This document shows, piece by piece, positions 1 to 10,174 of a DNA stretch of 17,997 bases. Location: NCBI GenBank assembly GCA_910587715.1, contig CAJUMV010000058.1, positions 1 through 17,997 on the forward strand, given 5' to 3'. The notes beneath the pieces were generated by a model, which saw nothing but the letters and a program-made list of their open reading frames with translations, was not told where the DNA came from and ran no database searches. The translations under genes were made by a program, and so were the position numbers. Each line of letters opens with the position of its first letter. The stretch's first letter is position 1. This DNA is from an uncultured Lachnospiraceae bacterium (GTDB lineage: Bacteria; Bacillota; Clostridia; Lachnospirales; Lachnospiraceae).

Positions 1-56
1 AAGGTAACAGGATTTTGCTAAAAATTTACAAACACACTTGACAATATCTCTCTGAC

Positions 57-1382
57 GTGACCGGCTGGCATTACCAGTATCAGGACGCCCTGTTTGGCAA
101 TGGCGGTGCGGCGCGGCTCGCGGCTCTGGTGACGAAGATAGAGGATTATGAAAACGGGTGTATCGGCGTGATGGAGACGGCGGTCACCATGGAAAATATG
201 TTTCCGCCGCTGTACGAAGAGATCGAGGACGAGTGGAGTTGTTTTATTTCTGACGAAGGGGAGCTGTACTTTGGCGGGAATGAAGCGGGCGGATCGGAAG
301 AATTTGTGTGGCTTAAAATGGAGCAGGAGCTTAAAAAGGACGGCATGTACACGAGATATCTCAGGCAGGACGGCGAGCACCTGATTGTTTCCGGTCTGTA
401 TGTCAGGGAGCTGCGGGGAACGCTTTTGTCCGTGAAGGACATTTCGGAAAACGTGCGCTATGTGTACCGGATGCGGAATATCTTCGTGGCGGTTATGCTG
501 GTGATACTCGTTGGACTTGCTTTTTTGATTAATGCTGTCGTCAAGAGACTGCTGCGGCAGTTTTACGAGATTTTAAAATCTATCCGCGTGATACAGAAAG
601 GCGATCTGCATGTGAGAATTGACGCTTGCGGGAACGACGAGATGGGAGAGCTGGGCATCCAGATCAACACGATGTTAGACCGTATCGAGCAGCTGATGAA
701 AGAAAACATCGACCGGGAGGTGCTGGCGAAGAACGCGCAGATACGCGCGCTACAGAATCAGATTAACGCCCATTTTATCTACAATGTGCTGGAATCCATT
801 AAAATGATGGCGGAGATTGACGAGGAGTACGCGATTTCCGACGCGATTACCTCTTTGGGGAATCTGCTCCGCTACAGCATCAAATGGGTGTCGGGCAATG
901 TGCGGGTGGAAGAGGAGCTTTCTTACATCAAAAATTACCTGACGCTGATGAATCTGCGCTTCGATTATGAGATTTATCTGTCCCTGAACCTGCCGGAAGA
1001 AGTTTTGAAGCAGGAGATACCGAAGATGTCTTTGCAGCCGATCGTGGAGAACGCCATTTATCATGGCATAGAGGAGCTGGCGGAGGACACCAACATTTAT
1101 ATCAAAGGCATGATAAAAGACGGAGACTGCGTCATTGAAATCAGCGACGCCGGCAGGGGCATGAGCGAAGAGACGCTGAAACGGCTCAGGAAACGGATCG
1201 CGGGGGAAATGGAACCTGACGGGGGGAAAGGAAACGGCATCGGCTTAAAGAATGTGCAGGACAGGATACGCATGAGCTTCGGGGCAGGGTACGGGATTAC
1301 CGTTGACTCGAAGGAAGGATGTTATACGAAGGTCACGGTGCGCGTGCCCAGGTATCGCGGCGAGTCGGAGGACAGGTTATGA
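57..1382 (+). CDS. YesM-type sensor histidine kinase, N-terminus cut by window edge or by an in-frame stop
   Basis: Membrane sensor kinase that should autophosphorylate and pass phosphate to the response regulator immediately downstream. Residues 1-140 look like part of an extracellular sensor domain. A membrane helix follows at about 142-162, then a HAMP linker (about 165-217) and a His_kinase domain with the INAHFIYN box (candidate phospho-His239; the usual Pro before HF is Ala here). The ATPase domain has the N box (QPIVENAIYHG), G1 (DAGRGM) and G2 (GNGIGL). YesM kinases are usually nearer 570-600 residues with an N-terminal membrane helix; 441 are visible and the first helix is missing. 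The GTG at 57 has no ribosome binding site. The same frame is open from position 3 apart from a TGA at 39-41, so the gene probably began left of the window and is either interrupted or misread there. Such pairs often control sugar transporters; no target is visible here. Confidence 0.85.
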   Translation: MTGWHYQYQDALFGNGGAARLAALVTKIEDYENGCIGVMETAVTMENMFPPLYEEIEDEWSCFISDEGELYFGGNEAGGSEEFVWLKMEQELKKDGMYTRYLRQDGEHLIVSGLYVRELRGTLLSVKDISENVRYVYRMRNIFVAVMLVILVGLAFLINAVVKRLLRQFYEILKSIRVIQKGDLHVRIDACGNDEMGELGIQINTMLDRIEQLMKENIDREVLAKNAQIRALQNQINAHFIYNVLESIKMMAEIDEEYAISDAITSLGNLLRYSIKWVSGNVRVEEELSYIKNYLTLMNLRFDYEIYLSLNLPEEVLKQEIPKMSLQPIVENAIYHGIEELAEDTNIYIKGMIKDGDCVIEISDAGRGMSEETLKRLRKRIAGEMEPDGGKGNGIGLKNVQDRIRMSFGAGYGITVDSKEGCYTKVTVRVPRYRGESEDRL

Positions 1383-2869
1383 AAACAGTGTTGATCGTGG
1401 AAGATGAAAAGATGATACGGCAGGGTATACGGACCATGATTCAGCGAAGCGACGTTCCCGTGGAGGTGATCATGGAGTGTGCAAACGGGGAGATGGCGCT
1501 CGATATCCTGCGCAGCCAGAAGGTGGATGTGATGTTTACGGATATCCGTATGCCGAAAATGACCGGTGTGGAGCTGGTACAGCGGATGCAGGAGCTTTCC
1601 GAAAAACCATTGATTGTAGCGGTCAGCGGATATGCGGACTTCTCTTACGCGGTGGAAATGCTGCGTCTGGGTGCGCGGGAATATCTGTTAAAGCCGGTAG
1701 AGCGGGAAAAGCTGTGGGATATCTTAAGAAAGCTGGAGCAGGAGATATCCGAGAACCGGGAGAGCAGCCGCACCAGCAAGCGTCTCGGACGCCAGCAGTT
1801 AAAGTATCTGATGTTGAACGAGCAGATTACGGAGGAAGAGCTCCATACCATGCAGACGGAGTATGAGAGCGAGTTTGACCTGTACGCGTATCAGGTGTGT
1901 GTGCTGCATCCGAAGGACGTCGAGACGATACAGGAGCAGCCCTATATTTATCTGCATAATATAGAGGGGGACGACGTGTATCTCGTGACGGAGAAGAACA
2001 CGCCGCTGCTCTTAAAAAATGAGCTGGCGCAAGAGTATGTGGGGGTCAGTCTTGTGCACAATGGAATCAGAGAGCTTAGGACAGCATACAAAGAGACGGT
2101 GGACGCGAGACGCCGCGCCTTTTGCGTGTGCCGGATGCCGGTTTACGCGGCAGAGCCGGAAAAACATGTGCCGGAGGATTTTTTGGCGCAGGGAAAGCGA
2201 CTTGCCGGGGCGGAAATGAAGCTTAAGAGAGTGCAGCTTGTCGGTACGGATAAGGCGGAAGAGCTTGTGAAAGCGTGGAACGCCCTGTTTTATGCGGTGA
2301 AAAACGAGTGGATTAAACCCGCTGATTTCGTGAACTGTATGGATGATTTTTTTAAGGAAGCACAAAAGACTTACCGGAATGTGCTGGAGGAGGAACAGGA
2401 GAACAGAAAGCGGCTGCAGGCGTATTACGCATATTCCTCACTGGCGGTCTGGCAGGCGGATTTTATGGAGTGGCTCCTTGCGCTGCACGAGCGGATTAAC
2501 AGCCGTTTTGACAGCAGTAAAAACCAGCAGAAGATCAAGCAGGCGATTGCCTACATTCAGGAAAACTTCGATCAGGATTTGAACATGGCGGTGGTCTCTA
2601 ATCATATTTCCATGAATTACTCCCTGTTTTCCTATCTCTTTAAGGAGTATACGGGCAGCAATTTTGTGAATTACCTGAAAGGAATCCGCATGGAGGAAGC
2701 GAAGAGACTGCTTGCGGAAACGGATTTGCGAATCATTGAAATCAGCGCGAAAATCGGGTACGACAACGAAAAGCATTTTATGAAGATTTTTAAGGCTTCC
2801 TGCGGGGTATCCCCGAGCGAATACCGGAAAAATGTGCAAAATGACCATTTTTTCAGGGGGGGGGGGTAA
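1379..2869 (+). CDS. YesN-type response regulator, receiver plus AraC-family DNA-binding domain
   Basis: Cytoplasmic transcription factor paired with the preceding kinase. The ATG at 1379 overlaps the kinase stop as ATGA, which implies translational coupling, and places MKTVLIVEDEK at the N-terminus as expected for a receiver; an in-frame start at 1319 lies inside the kinase gene and was rejected. The receiver (about 1-120) has acidic residues E8/D9, phospho-acceptor D55 in FTDIRMP, and the conserved Lys in LLKP. A middle region of about 250 residues with no recognised fold follows, as is common in YesN proteins. The C-terminal two-HTH AraC domain (about 390-490) includes the pattern YSLFSYLFKEYTG and ends with GVSPSEYRK. 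Length is 496 residues. The last codons run into eleven consecutive G (2856-2866), giving a Gly-Gly-Gly tail. It is convergent with the next gene, with only 17 bases between stops and no terminator between. Confidence 0.93.
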   Translation: MKTVLIVEDEKMIRQGIRTMIQRSDVPVEVIMECANGEMALDILRSQKVDVMFTDIRMPKMTGVELVQRMQELSEKPLIVAVSGYADFSYAVEMLRLGAREYLLKPVEREKLWDILRKLEQEISENRESSRTSKRLGRQQLKYLMLNEQITEEELHTMQTEYESEFDLYAYQVCVLHPKDVETIQEQPYIYLHNIEGDDVYLVTEKNTPLLLKNELAQEYVGVSLVHNGIRELRTAYKETVDARRRAFCVCRMPVYAAEPEKHVPEDFLAQGKRLAGAEMKLKRVQLVGTDKAEELVKAWNALFYAVKNEWIKPADFVNCMDDFFKEAQKTYRNVLEEEQENRKRLQAYYAYSSLAVWQADFMEWLLALHERINSRFDSSKNQQKIKQAIAYIQENFDQDLNMAVVSNHISMNYSLFSYLFKEYTGSNFVNYLKGIRMEEAKRLLAETDLRIIEISAKIGYDNEKHFMKIFKASCGVSPSEYRKNVQNDHFFRGGG

Positions 2870-2886
2870 AAGTAACTGACGTAAGG

Positions 2887-4791
2887 CTAGCGGCGGGCGG
2901 CATGATGCTTTTCCTTCTCGCGGTACATATTTTTATCCGCCAGAGAAAACAGCTCCTGTATGTGTTCCGCTGTAAAACCGGCAGTCGGAAGCCCTGTGGC
3001 ATAACCGCAGCTACAGGAAATGGCATATGGCTTGCTGCTTAATTTATGGTAGTTATCCAGATAGGCGGCAATAGACTCGGCGCGCTGTTTTGCCTCCTTT
3101 TCCGTAAGACCCGCAGCGAGTATATAAAATTCATCTCCCGAAAAACGGGCGCAGAGGTCTCCCTCGGCAGCTGTGCTCTCAATCGCCTGTCCCAAGACTT
3201 GAATAGCGAAATCGCCCTCGTTGTGACCGTAGGTGTCGTTGATGGCTTTCAGCCCGTCCATATCGATCAGAAAGGCAGTGAGAGGAAGATTTTCCAGGAT
3301 GGCGCGGTTTAAGAGCGGCTCTTCCAGACGGTTATAGCCGTGCTTGTTGTACAGACTGGTCAGCGCATCCTTCATGTAAATATCTTCCAGACGGCTGACT
3401 AACATCCCGGTGCGCTTTGCCTCGCAGATGCTCTGCAGCATCTGGTTGATGTTCATCTGCCACTGGACGAGACGGAACTGGTAGTCGATGCGGTTGTCTT
3501 CGTAGGCAAGAGCGAGATAGCCGAATTTCTTGTCCTCAAAATACAGCGGTACATAAATATAGGCGCAGTCGGAATCGGCATAAAGATAATCCGGCAGCAG
3601 GTTCTTTTTTAAGAAGCTGCATTCCGACAACCGTTTTCCGTTTTTGTACGCAAATTTCAGCAGGATTGTATCGGTGTCCGCGGCGGTCTCCTCCTGGTTG
3701 GTGAGGGCGAGAATGTGGCTGGAAACAGAATCCCAGTCGGCGTACAGGCACAGGTAAAATTCCTGACAGTGCTCTAACTGCGGCAGAAACTCCGTGAGCA
3801 GTTCCATACCCGTGTCCAGCTCTGTCACATGCTGTAAGGAGGACGACATGTTCATGGAGTCGAGAATGGAGTTTTCCAAAGAGGCGATGCGGGCGGAGAG
3901 CGTCTGCGTAAAAAGGACGGCGCTTTCATTTGTGGCGCGGCTGCAGCCGCAGGAGTTTCTGATGAGAAGCTTGGCTGTCGGACAGGCAGTATTCGGACTG
4001 CCGCCCCGAATCAGGACAAGCAGGTTTTCGATGGCGCGCTCACCCAGCTCATAGACCGGAAAGGAGACGGTTGTGAGCATGGGGGAAGCGTTCCTGCCGT
4101 CCGGCGTATCGTCGCATCCGCTTATGGCGATATCCTCCGGCACGCGCAAACCGGCGGCAAGGGCGGCGGCAAGAAACATGAGCGCGAGCCTGTCATTGTA
4201 GCAGACGACAGCTTCCGGCGTTCCCGTCTGAGCAAAAAAGGCAAGCGCCCGTTCCACATCTTCCGACTCATAGCGGCAATGATAAATATCGTTTTCACCG
4301 GGCGCCTTTCCGTTCTTTTCCAGCGCTTTTCGGTAATAGGTTTCTCTCACATCGGAAATATAGGCTTCCTCTAAGCTGCCTAAAAAGCATACACGGGAGG
4401 CGCCGTGTGCGGTCAAAAAATGGGCAGTCAGGTCGCCGGTCATCGAGTTGTTTTCCAGGGATACCGCCGGGAAATGGGTATCGTTTACGGCAATCTCTAC
4501 AATCGGGCAGGAAAGCGTCTGCAGCCGCTCCAGGATTTTTTGGCGAAGCTCCTGTGAGATATAGGTATCGGAGGCAAAAATAATGCCCTCAAAGCTGTTA
4601 AAGTTTGGGATATGCAGAATGCTTTCCTCGCCGCGCGCATAGGAGCCGAGATTTTCCCCGTCAAGGGAGGTAAAAATTTCGGCGGTATAGCCGTATTCCA
4701 GCGCCCGGTCGATGATTTCCTGACAGACCCTCTGCTGGTAGACGCCGAATATATGGGAGATAAAGACGCCGATTTTTTTGGCATGATACAT
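2887..4791 (-). CDS. LacI-type ligand-binding domain fused to GGDEF diguanylate cyclase
   Basis: Predicted cytoplasmic enzyme making cyclic di-GMP from two GTP, with activity probably set by a small ligand. Start chosen at 4791 (MYHAKKIGVFISH): a GGAGG sits about 8 bases upstream; a longer frame to 4881 would run across the promoter. Residues 1-290 resemble the periplasmic-binding-protein-like ligand domain of LacI regulators (VCYNDRLALMFLAAAL; DIAISGCDDTP), but there is no helix-turn-helix and no signal peptide. A GAF-like middle section (about 310-450) follows. The GGDEF domain (about 475-630) begins near DALTSLYNKHGYN and carries SGDEF at 551-555, a variant usually compatible with activity. 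The RxxD inhibitory site upstream of it is absent (AEGD instead), so product inhibition through that site is not expected. The fusion is known as a domain arrangement in Clostridia; the ligand is unknown, and a sugar is only a guess from the LacI-like fold. Confidence 0.88.
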   Translation of the reverse strand: MYHAKKIGVFISHIFGVYQQRVCQEIIDRALEYGYTAEIFTSLDGENLGSYARGEESILHIPNFNSFEGIIFASDTYISQELRQKILERLQTLSCPIVEIAVNDTHFPAVSLENNSMTGDLTAHFLTAHGASRVCFLGSLEEAYISDVRETYYRKALEKNGKAPGENDIYHCRYESEDVERALAFFAQTGTPEAVVCYNDRLALMFLAAALAAGLRVPEDIAISGCDDTPDGRNASPMLTTVSFPVYELGERAIENLLVLIRGGSPNTACPTAKLLIRNSCGCSRATNESAVLFTQTLSARIASLENSILDSMNMSSSLQHVTELDTGMELLTEFLPQLEHCQEFYLCLYADWDSVSSHILALTNQEETAADTDTILLKFAYKNGKRLSECSFLKKNLLPDYLYADSDCAYIYVPLYFEDKKFGYLALAYEDNRIDYQFRLVQWQMNINQMLQSICEAKRTGMLVSRLEDIYMKDALTSLYNKHGYNRLEEPLLNRAILENLPLTAFLIDMDGLKAINDTYGHNEGDFAIQVLGQAIESTAAEGDLCARFSGDEFYILAAGLTEKEAKQRAESIAAYLDNYHKLSSKPYAISCSCGYATGLPTAGFTAEHIQELFSLADKNMYREKEKHHAARR

Positions 4792-4831
4792 GAAAATGCC
4801 TCCTTCCGAATATAACAAGTTATCTTTCTTT

Positions 4832-4860
4832 ATTGTAAAGGAAGGGAGAGTATTTTGCAA
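4832..4860 (-). promoter_or_regulatory. Sigma-A-type promoter for the LacI-GGDEF gene
   Basis: Read on the minus strand, TTGCAA (4860-4855) and TACAAT (4837-4832) are separated by exactly 17 bases. The -10 box matches 5 of 6 consensus bases and the -35 box 4 of 6. Predicted transcription starts near 4825, giving a leader of roughly 35 bases that contains the GGAGG ribosome binding site. Seen in sequence; use in the cell is inferred. Confidence 0.65.
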
Positions 4861-4904
4861 TTTATCGCTATGATTTCTCATGATAAGGTGAAATTAGCCA
4901 AAAC

Positions 4905-4917
4905 ATTTCGACGAAAT
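4905..4917. promoter_or_regulatory. Palindrome in the divergent intergenic region, candidate operator
   Basis: ATTTCGACGAAAT is a perfect 6+1+6 inverted repeat lying between the two divergent c-di-GMP genes, about 45 bases upstream of the minus-strand -35 box. On the minus strand it contains CGTCGAA, one base from the Spo0A box TGTCGAA. It could be an operator shared by both genes, but a 13-base palindrome in AT-rich DNA can arise by chance. Confidence 0.3.
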
Positions 4918-4994
4918 TTGTGGTTATTTACAGAGGGAAAGCAATCCGCAATATGATACAATGAAAATCACTATTGATATAAAGAGGAAATTTT

Positions 4995-7019
4995 ATGACG
5001 GGAAGTTATATAGCGTGCGGGCTGGCGGCGGTTTGCTCCCTTGCCTGTGCGGTGATTACCTATAAAAAGAAAACGCATCTGGCGTATGTTACGGGGACTA
5101 TGTTTTTGGCGGCATGTGCGGTAAATCTTACCTATCTTGCAAGAATCGGCGCCAGGACTTATTTTGCGGCATCCCTGACGACCAGCGCCTATTTTGTATG
5201 TCTGGATTTTCTCGTTTTGTCCATGGTCTATTACATGTTAGAGTTTACCCAGTCGAAAATCGAGAGAGCACGCTTCAAACGGGCGCTTATTTTCGCGACT
5301 TATCTTCTGACGTTTATAGATGCGGCGGTTTTGGTCTTCAACGTGTTCCACGAAGTGATTCTCCGCTATCAGTACCACGAGAACAGCATCTATGCCATCA
5401 AATATATGTTTGAAGCGGGGACGGGCTTTTATCTGCATCTGGCTTATGTGTATCTGCTTGTGGCAGTGATTTTTTTTATTCTCATCCGCAAGACGTGGAT
5501 TGTGCCGAGAATTTACCGTGCCAGATATATCAACACCCTTCTGGCGCTTAGCGTAATCGGGCTGCTCACCATTTTCTATATGGCGGGGCTTTTAGAAATG
5601 ACCATGGATGTGGCGGTGCTGGTTTACGGGTTTGTCTGTCCGCTGGTCTACAGGAACACCTTCGACTATTCCTCGAAGGGCATGTTAAACACCACCCGCA
5701 AAATGGTTCTGGAGTATATGGGGATGCCGATAATTCTCTTCGATTATGAGGGATATCTGGCGGATACGAATCGGGATATGAGGGTGCTTTTTCCGGTACT
5801 GGAGGATCAGAAGAACCGTATCAGCATGATGGATTTTCTGCAGCTTGGCGCATTCCGTGATCTGCAGAGCGTGGAAACGGATCAGACGTTTGTGTGGGAG
5901 AATCCGGGCAGCGTGGGCGCGCGCAGATATCACTGCGTCTTTAGCTGCTTAAAGGACAGGAAGGGGCATGACATCGGGCACCTTTTGATTATGAAGAATC
6001 TGGAGACGGAGCGGGATATGTTGACCCAGCTCTATTCCAAGAACAGCTTTTACGGCGAGATGGACAAGCTTCTGGCAAGGGGCGTGTTCCCCGTAACGGT
6101 GGTGGTGTGCAATGCCAACGGTATCGGGCTTGTCAATGATGTGTACGGCTGGCAGAAGGGAAACGAGCTGCTGCGGCAGGCGGCGGACCTTCTGCGCGGG
6201 AACCTTCCGGCGAACGCGGTGCTTGCCAGACTGGCGGATGGGGATATGGCGGTGGCTCTCACGGAGGTGGAACAGGAGTATGCGCATCGCCTTTTTGAGA
6301 ACATCAGAGAACAGTATCGTCAGGTGAACGATACCGGAATCAACACGGATATCGAGTACGGCATCGCGGTGATTCGTGGTCGGGATAAAGGCGTAGACGA
6401 TGCGGTTCGGGAAGCCTCCGAAAGTATGCGCACAAAGAAGCTGATGAACCAGTCTTCCCAGAAGAGCTCCCTGTTAGATTCCCTGACCCAGACGCTGACT
6501 GAGAGCGATTACGAGACGGAGGAGCATGTGGAACGGACAAGAGAAATGGCGATCCGGCTCGGAAAGGCGTTAAACCTGACGGATGGGGATTTAGGGAAGC
6601 TGGCGCTTTTGGCGGTGCTCCACGATATTGGGAAGATTGCCATTCCGCACGCCATTCTTTCAAAGCCGGGGAAGCTGACGGATGCGGAGTGGGAGATTAT
6701 GAAAACCCACACGGAGAAAGGCTATCGGATCACCAGCGCATCCAAGGAGCTTAAGCCCATCGGCGAATATATCCTGCACCACCATGAGCGGTGGGACGGC
6801 GGCGGTTATCCGGGCGGTCTGGCGGGGGAGGAAATTCCGCTTTTGTCCCGTATTATCACGGTGGTTGACTCCCATGACGTGATGGTGCATGACAGACCGT
6901 ATCATAAGGCGATGAGCGGGGAGGATGCGGAGGCGGAGTTGCGCCGCTGCGCCGGAAGTCAGTTCGACCCGAAACTGGTGGAGGTGTTTTTGGAGGTGCT
7001 GAAGGAGGAGGCGTCTTGA
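4995..7019 (+). CDS. 7TM sensor with degenerate GGDEF and active-looking HD-GYP phosphodiesterase
   Basis: Membrane protein (674 residues) predicted to hydrolyse cyclic di-GMP. The ATG follows AGAGG at suitable spacing. Residues 1-225 contain about seven hydrophobic helices of the type found as N-terminal 7TM sensor modules. A PAS-like segment follows (about 230-330; MPIILFDYEGYLADTNRD). The GGDEF-fold domain (about 340-475) has ADGDM where GGDEF should be, so it should not be catalytic and may be regulatory. The HD-GYP domain (about 495-670) is complete: HDIGK at 543-547 and HHExxDGxGYP at 596-606, then LSRIITVVDSHDVM and DRPY. It lies back to back with the diguanylate cyclase gene, so one intergenic region separates synthesis and breakdown. 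No clear promoter was identified for it. Its stop codon lies inside the -35 box of the valS promoter, and no separate terminator precedes that point. Confidence 0.92.
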   Translation: MTGSYIACGLAAVCSLACAVITYKKKTHLAYVTGTMFLAACAVNLTYLARIGARTYFAASLTTSAYFVCLDFLVLSMVYYMLEFTQSKIERARFKRALIFATYLLTFIDAAVLVFNVFHEVILRYQYHENSIYAIKYMFEAGTGFYLHLAYVYLLVAVIFFILIRKTWIVPRIYRARYINTLLALSVIGLLTIFYMAGLLEMTMDVAVLVYGFVCPLVYRNTFDYSSKGMLNTTRKMVLEYMGMPIILFDYEGYLADTNRDMRVLFPVLEDQKNRISMMDFLQLGAFRDLQSVETDQTFVWENPGSVGARRYHCVFSCLKDRKGHDIGHLLIMKNLETERDMLTQLYSKNSFYGEMDKLLARGVFPVTVVVCNANGIGLVNDVYGWQKGNELLRQAADLLRGNLPANAVLARLADGDMAVALTEVEQEYAHRLFENIREQYRQVNDTGINTDIEYGIAVIRGRDKGVDDAVREASESMRTKKLMNQSSQKSSLLDSLTQTLTESDYETEEHVERTREMAIRLGKALNLTDGDLGKLALLAVLHDIGKIAIPHAILSKPGKLTDAEWEIMKTHTEKGYRITSASKELKPIGEYILHHHERWDGGGYPGGLAGEEIPLLSRIITVVDSHDVMVHDRPYHKAMSGEDAEAELRRCAGSQFDPKLVEVFLEVLKEEAS

Positions 7020-7044
7020 CAAAAGCCTTTTCATTGACTATAGT
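7016..7044 (+). promoter_or_regulatory. Sigma-A promoter of the valS T-box leader
   Basis: TTGACA at 7016-7021 (perfect consensus), 17-base spacer, TATAGT at 7039-7044 (5 of 6). The -35 box contains the TGA stop of the upstream HD-GYP gene (7017-7019). Transcription should begin near 7051, just ahead of the T-box stem I. Confidence 0.85.
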
Positions 7045-7051
7045 ATTAAAT

Positions 7052-7328
7052 AATTGTAAAGGTGATGACAGAGAGGAGTAAGCAGGAAACCGCCGCCAGA
7101 GAGAGGGAGCAAAAGCTGGGAGCTTCCTTCGGAGAGGGCTTGTGGAAAGTGGCTCTGGAACCGGGATGCAGAAATGTTTTCGTGAAGAAAACGACGAAGG
7201 CGGCAGTAAGCGTCCACGAGTAATCCCCGTTAATGGATTAAAAGCCGGAAACATTCCGGCTTTGCAGAGTGATAAATGAAGGTGGTATCGCGCAATCGCG
7301 CCCTTTGTCGAGAGACAGAGGGCGTTTT
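7052..7328 (+). promoter_or_regulatory. T-box riboswitch controlling valS
   Basis: Leader RNA that senses uncharged tRNA-Val and allows valS transcription when the tRNA lacks valine. The hallmark T-box sequence is at 7279-7293 (AAGGTGGTATCGCG). Its TGGT matches a tRNA ending in ACCA. Stem I is closed by CAGAG (7069-7073) with CTCTG (7153-7157), with AGTA at 7077-7080 on the 5' side of the specifier loop. Opposite it, GTG at 7149-7151, followed by a purine, is the best specifier candidate and encodes valine; the exact codon is inferred from pairing by eye. A second hairpin with arms GCCGGAA/TTCCGGC (about 7242-7258) fits stem III. The leader ends in the terminator at 7299-7328, which competes with the antiterminator. 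Because no other terminator follows the HD-GYP gene, this one may also stop read-through from it. Confidence 0.93.
7299..7328 (+). terminator. T-box conditional intrinsic terminator
   Basis: Stem CGCCCTTTGTC (7299-7309) pairs with GACAGAGGGCG (7314-7324), with one wobble, around a GAGA loop, followed by TTTT. The 5' arm lies just downstream of the T-box sequence, as expected for alternative antiterminator and terminator folding. Confidence 0.9.
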
Positions 7329-7357
7329 ACATTCTACAAAGACTAGGAGGAAAAGAG

Positions 7358-10054
<2,697 letters not shown>

Positions 10055-10174
10055 AAAATTTCTCTAATACTACTGGAAAAACAGGGCGATATGGTGTAAG
10101 GTATAGGTAAGAGTTAGTACGATAGGACTATACGGCATGTATGTCATAGTATATATAGGGAGGAGGTGAGTCAC

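Noticed and set aside
38..66. TTGACA at 38-43 as a promoter for the histidine kinase
   Set aside because: No -10-like sequence lies 16-18 bases downstream, and the region reads as coding sequence.
1319..1378. Upstream in-frame start for the YesN regulator
   Set aside because: It lies inside the kinase gene; the ATG at 1379 overlaps the kinase stop and begins exactly at the receiver-domain N-terminus.
10055..10165. Promoter or terminator between valS and the FapA-family gene
   Set aside because: No hairpin with a T run was seen. A sigma-D-like arrangement (TAAG, CGATA) has the wrong spacing, and no good sigma-A pair was found.
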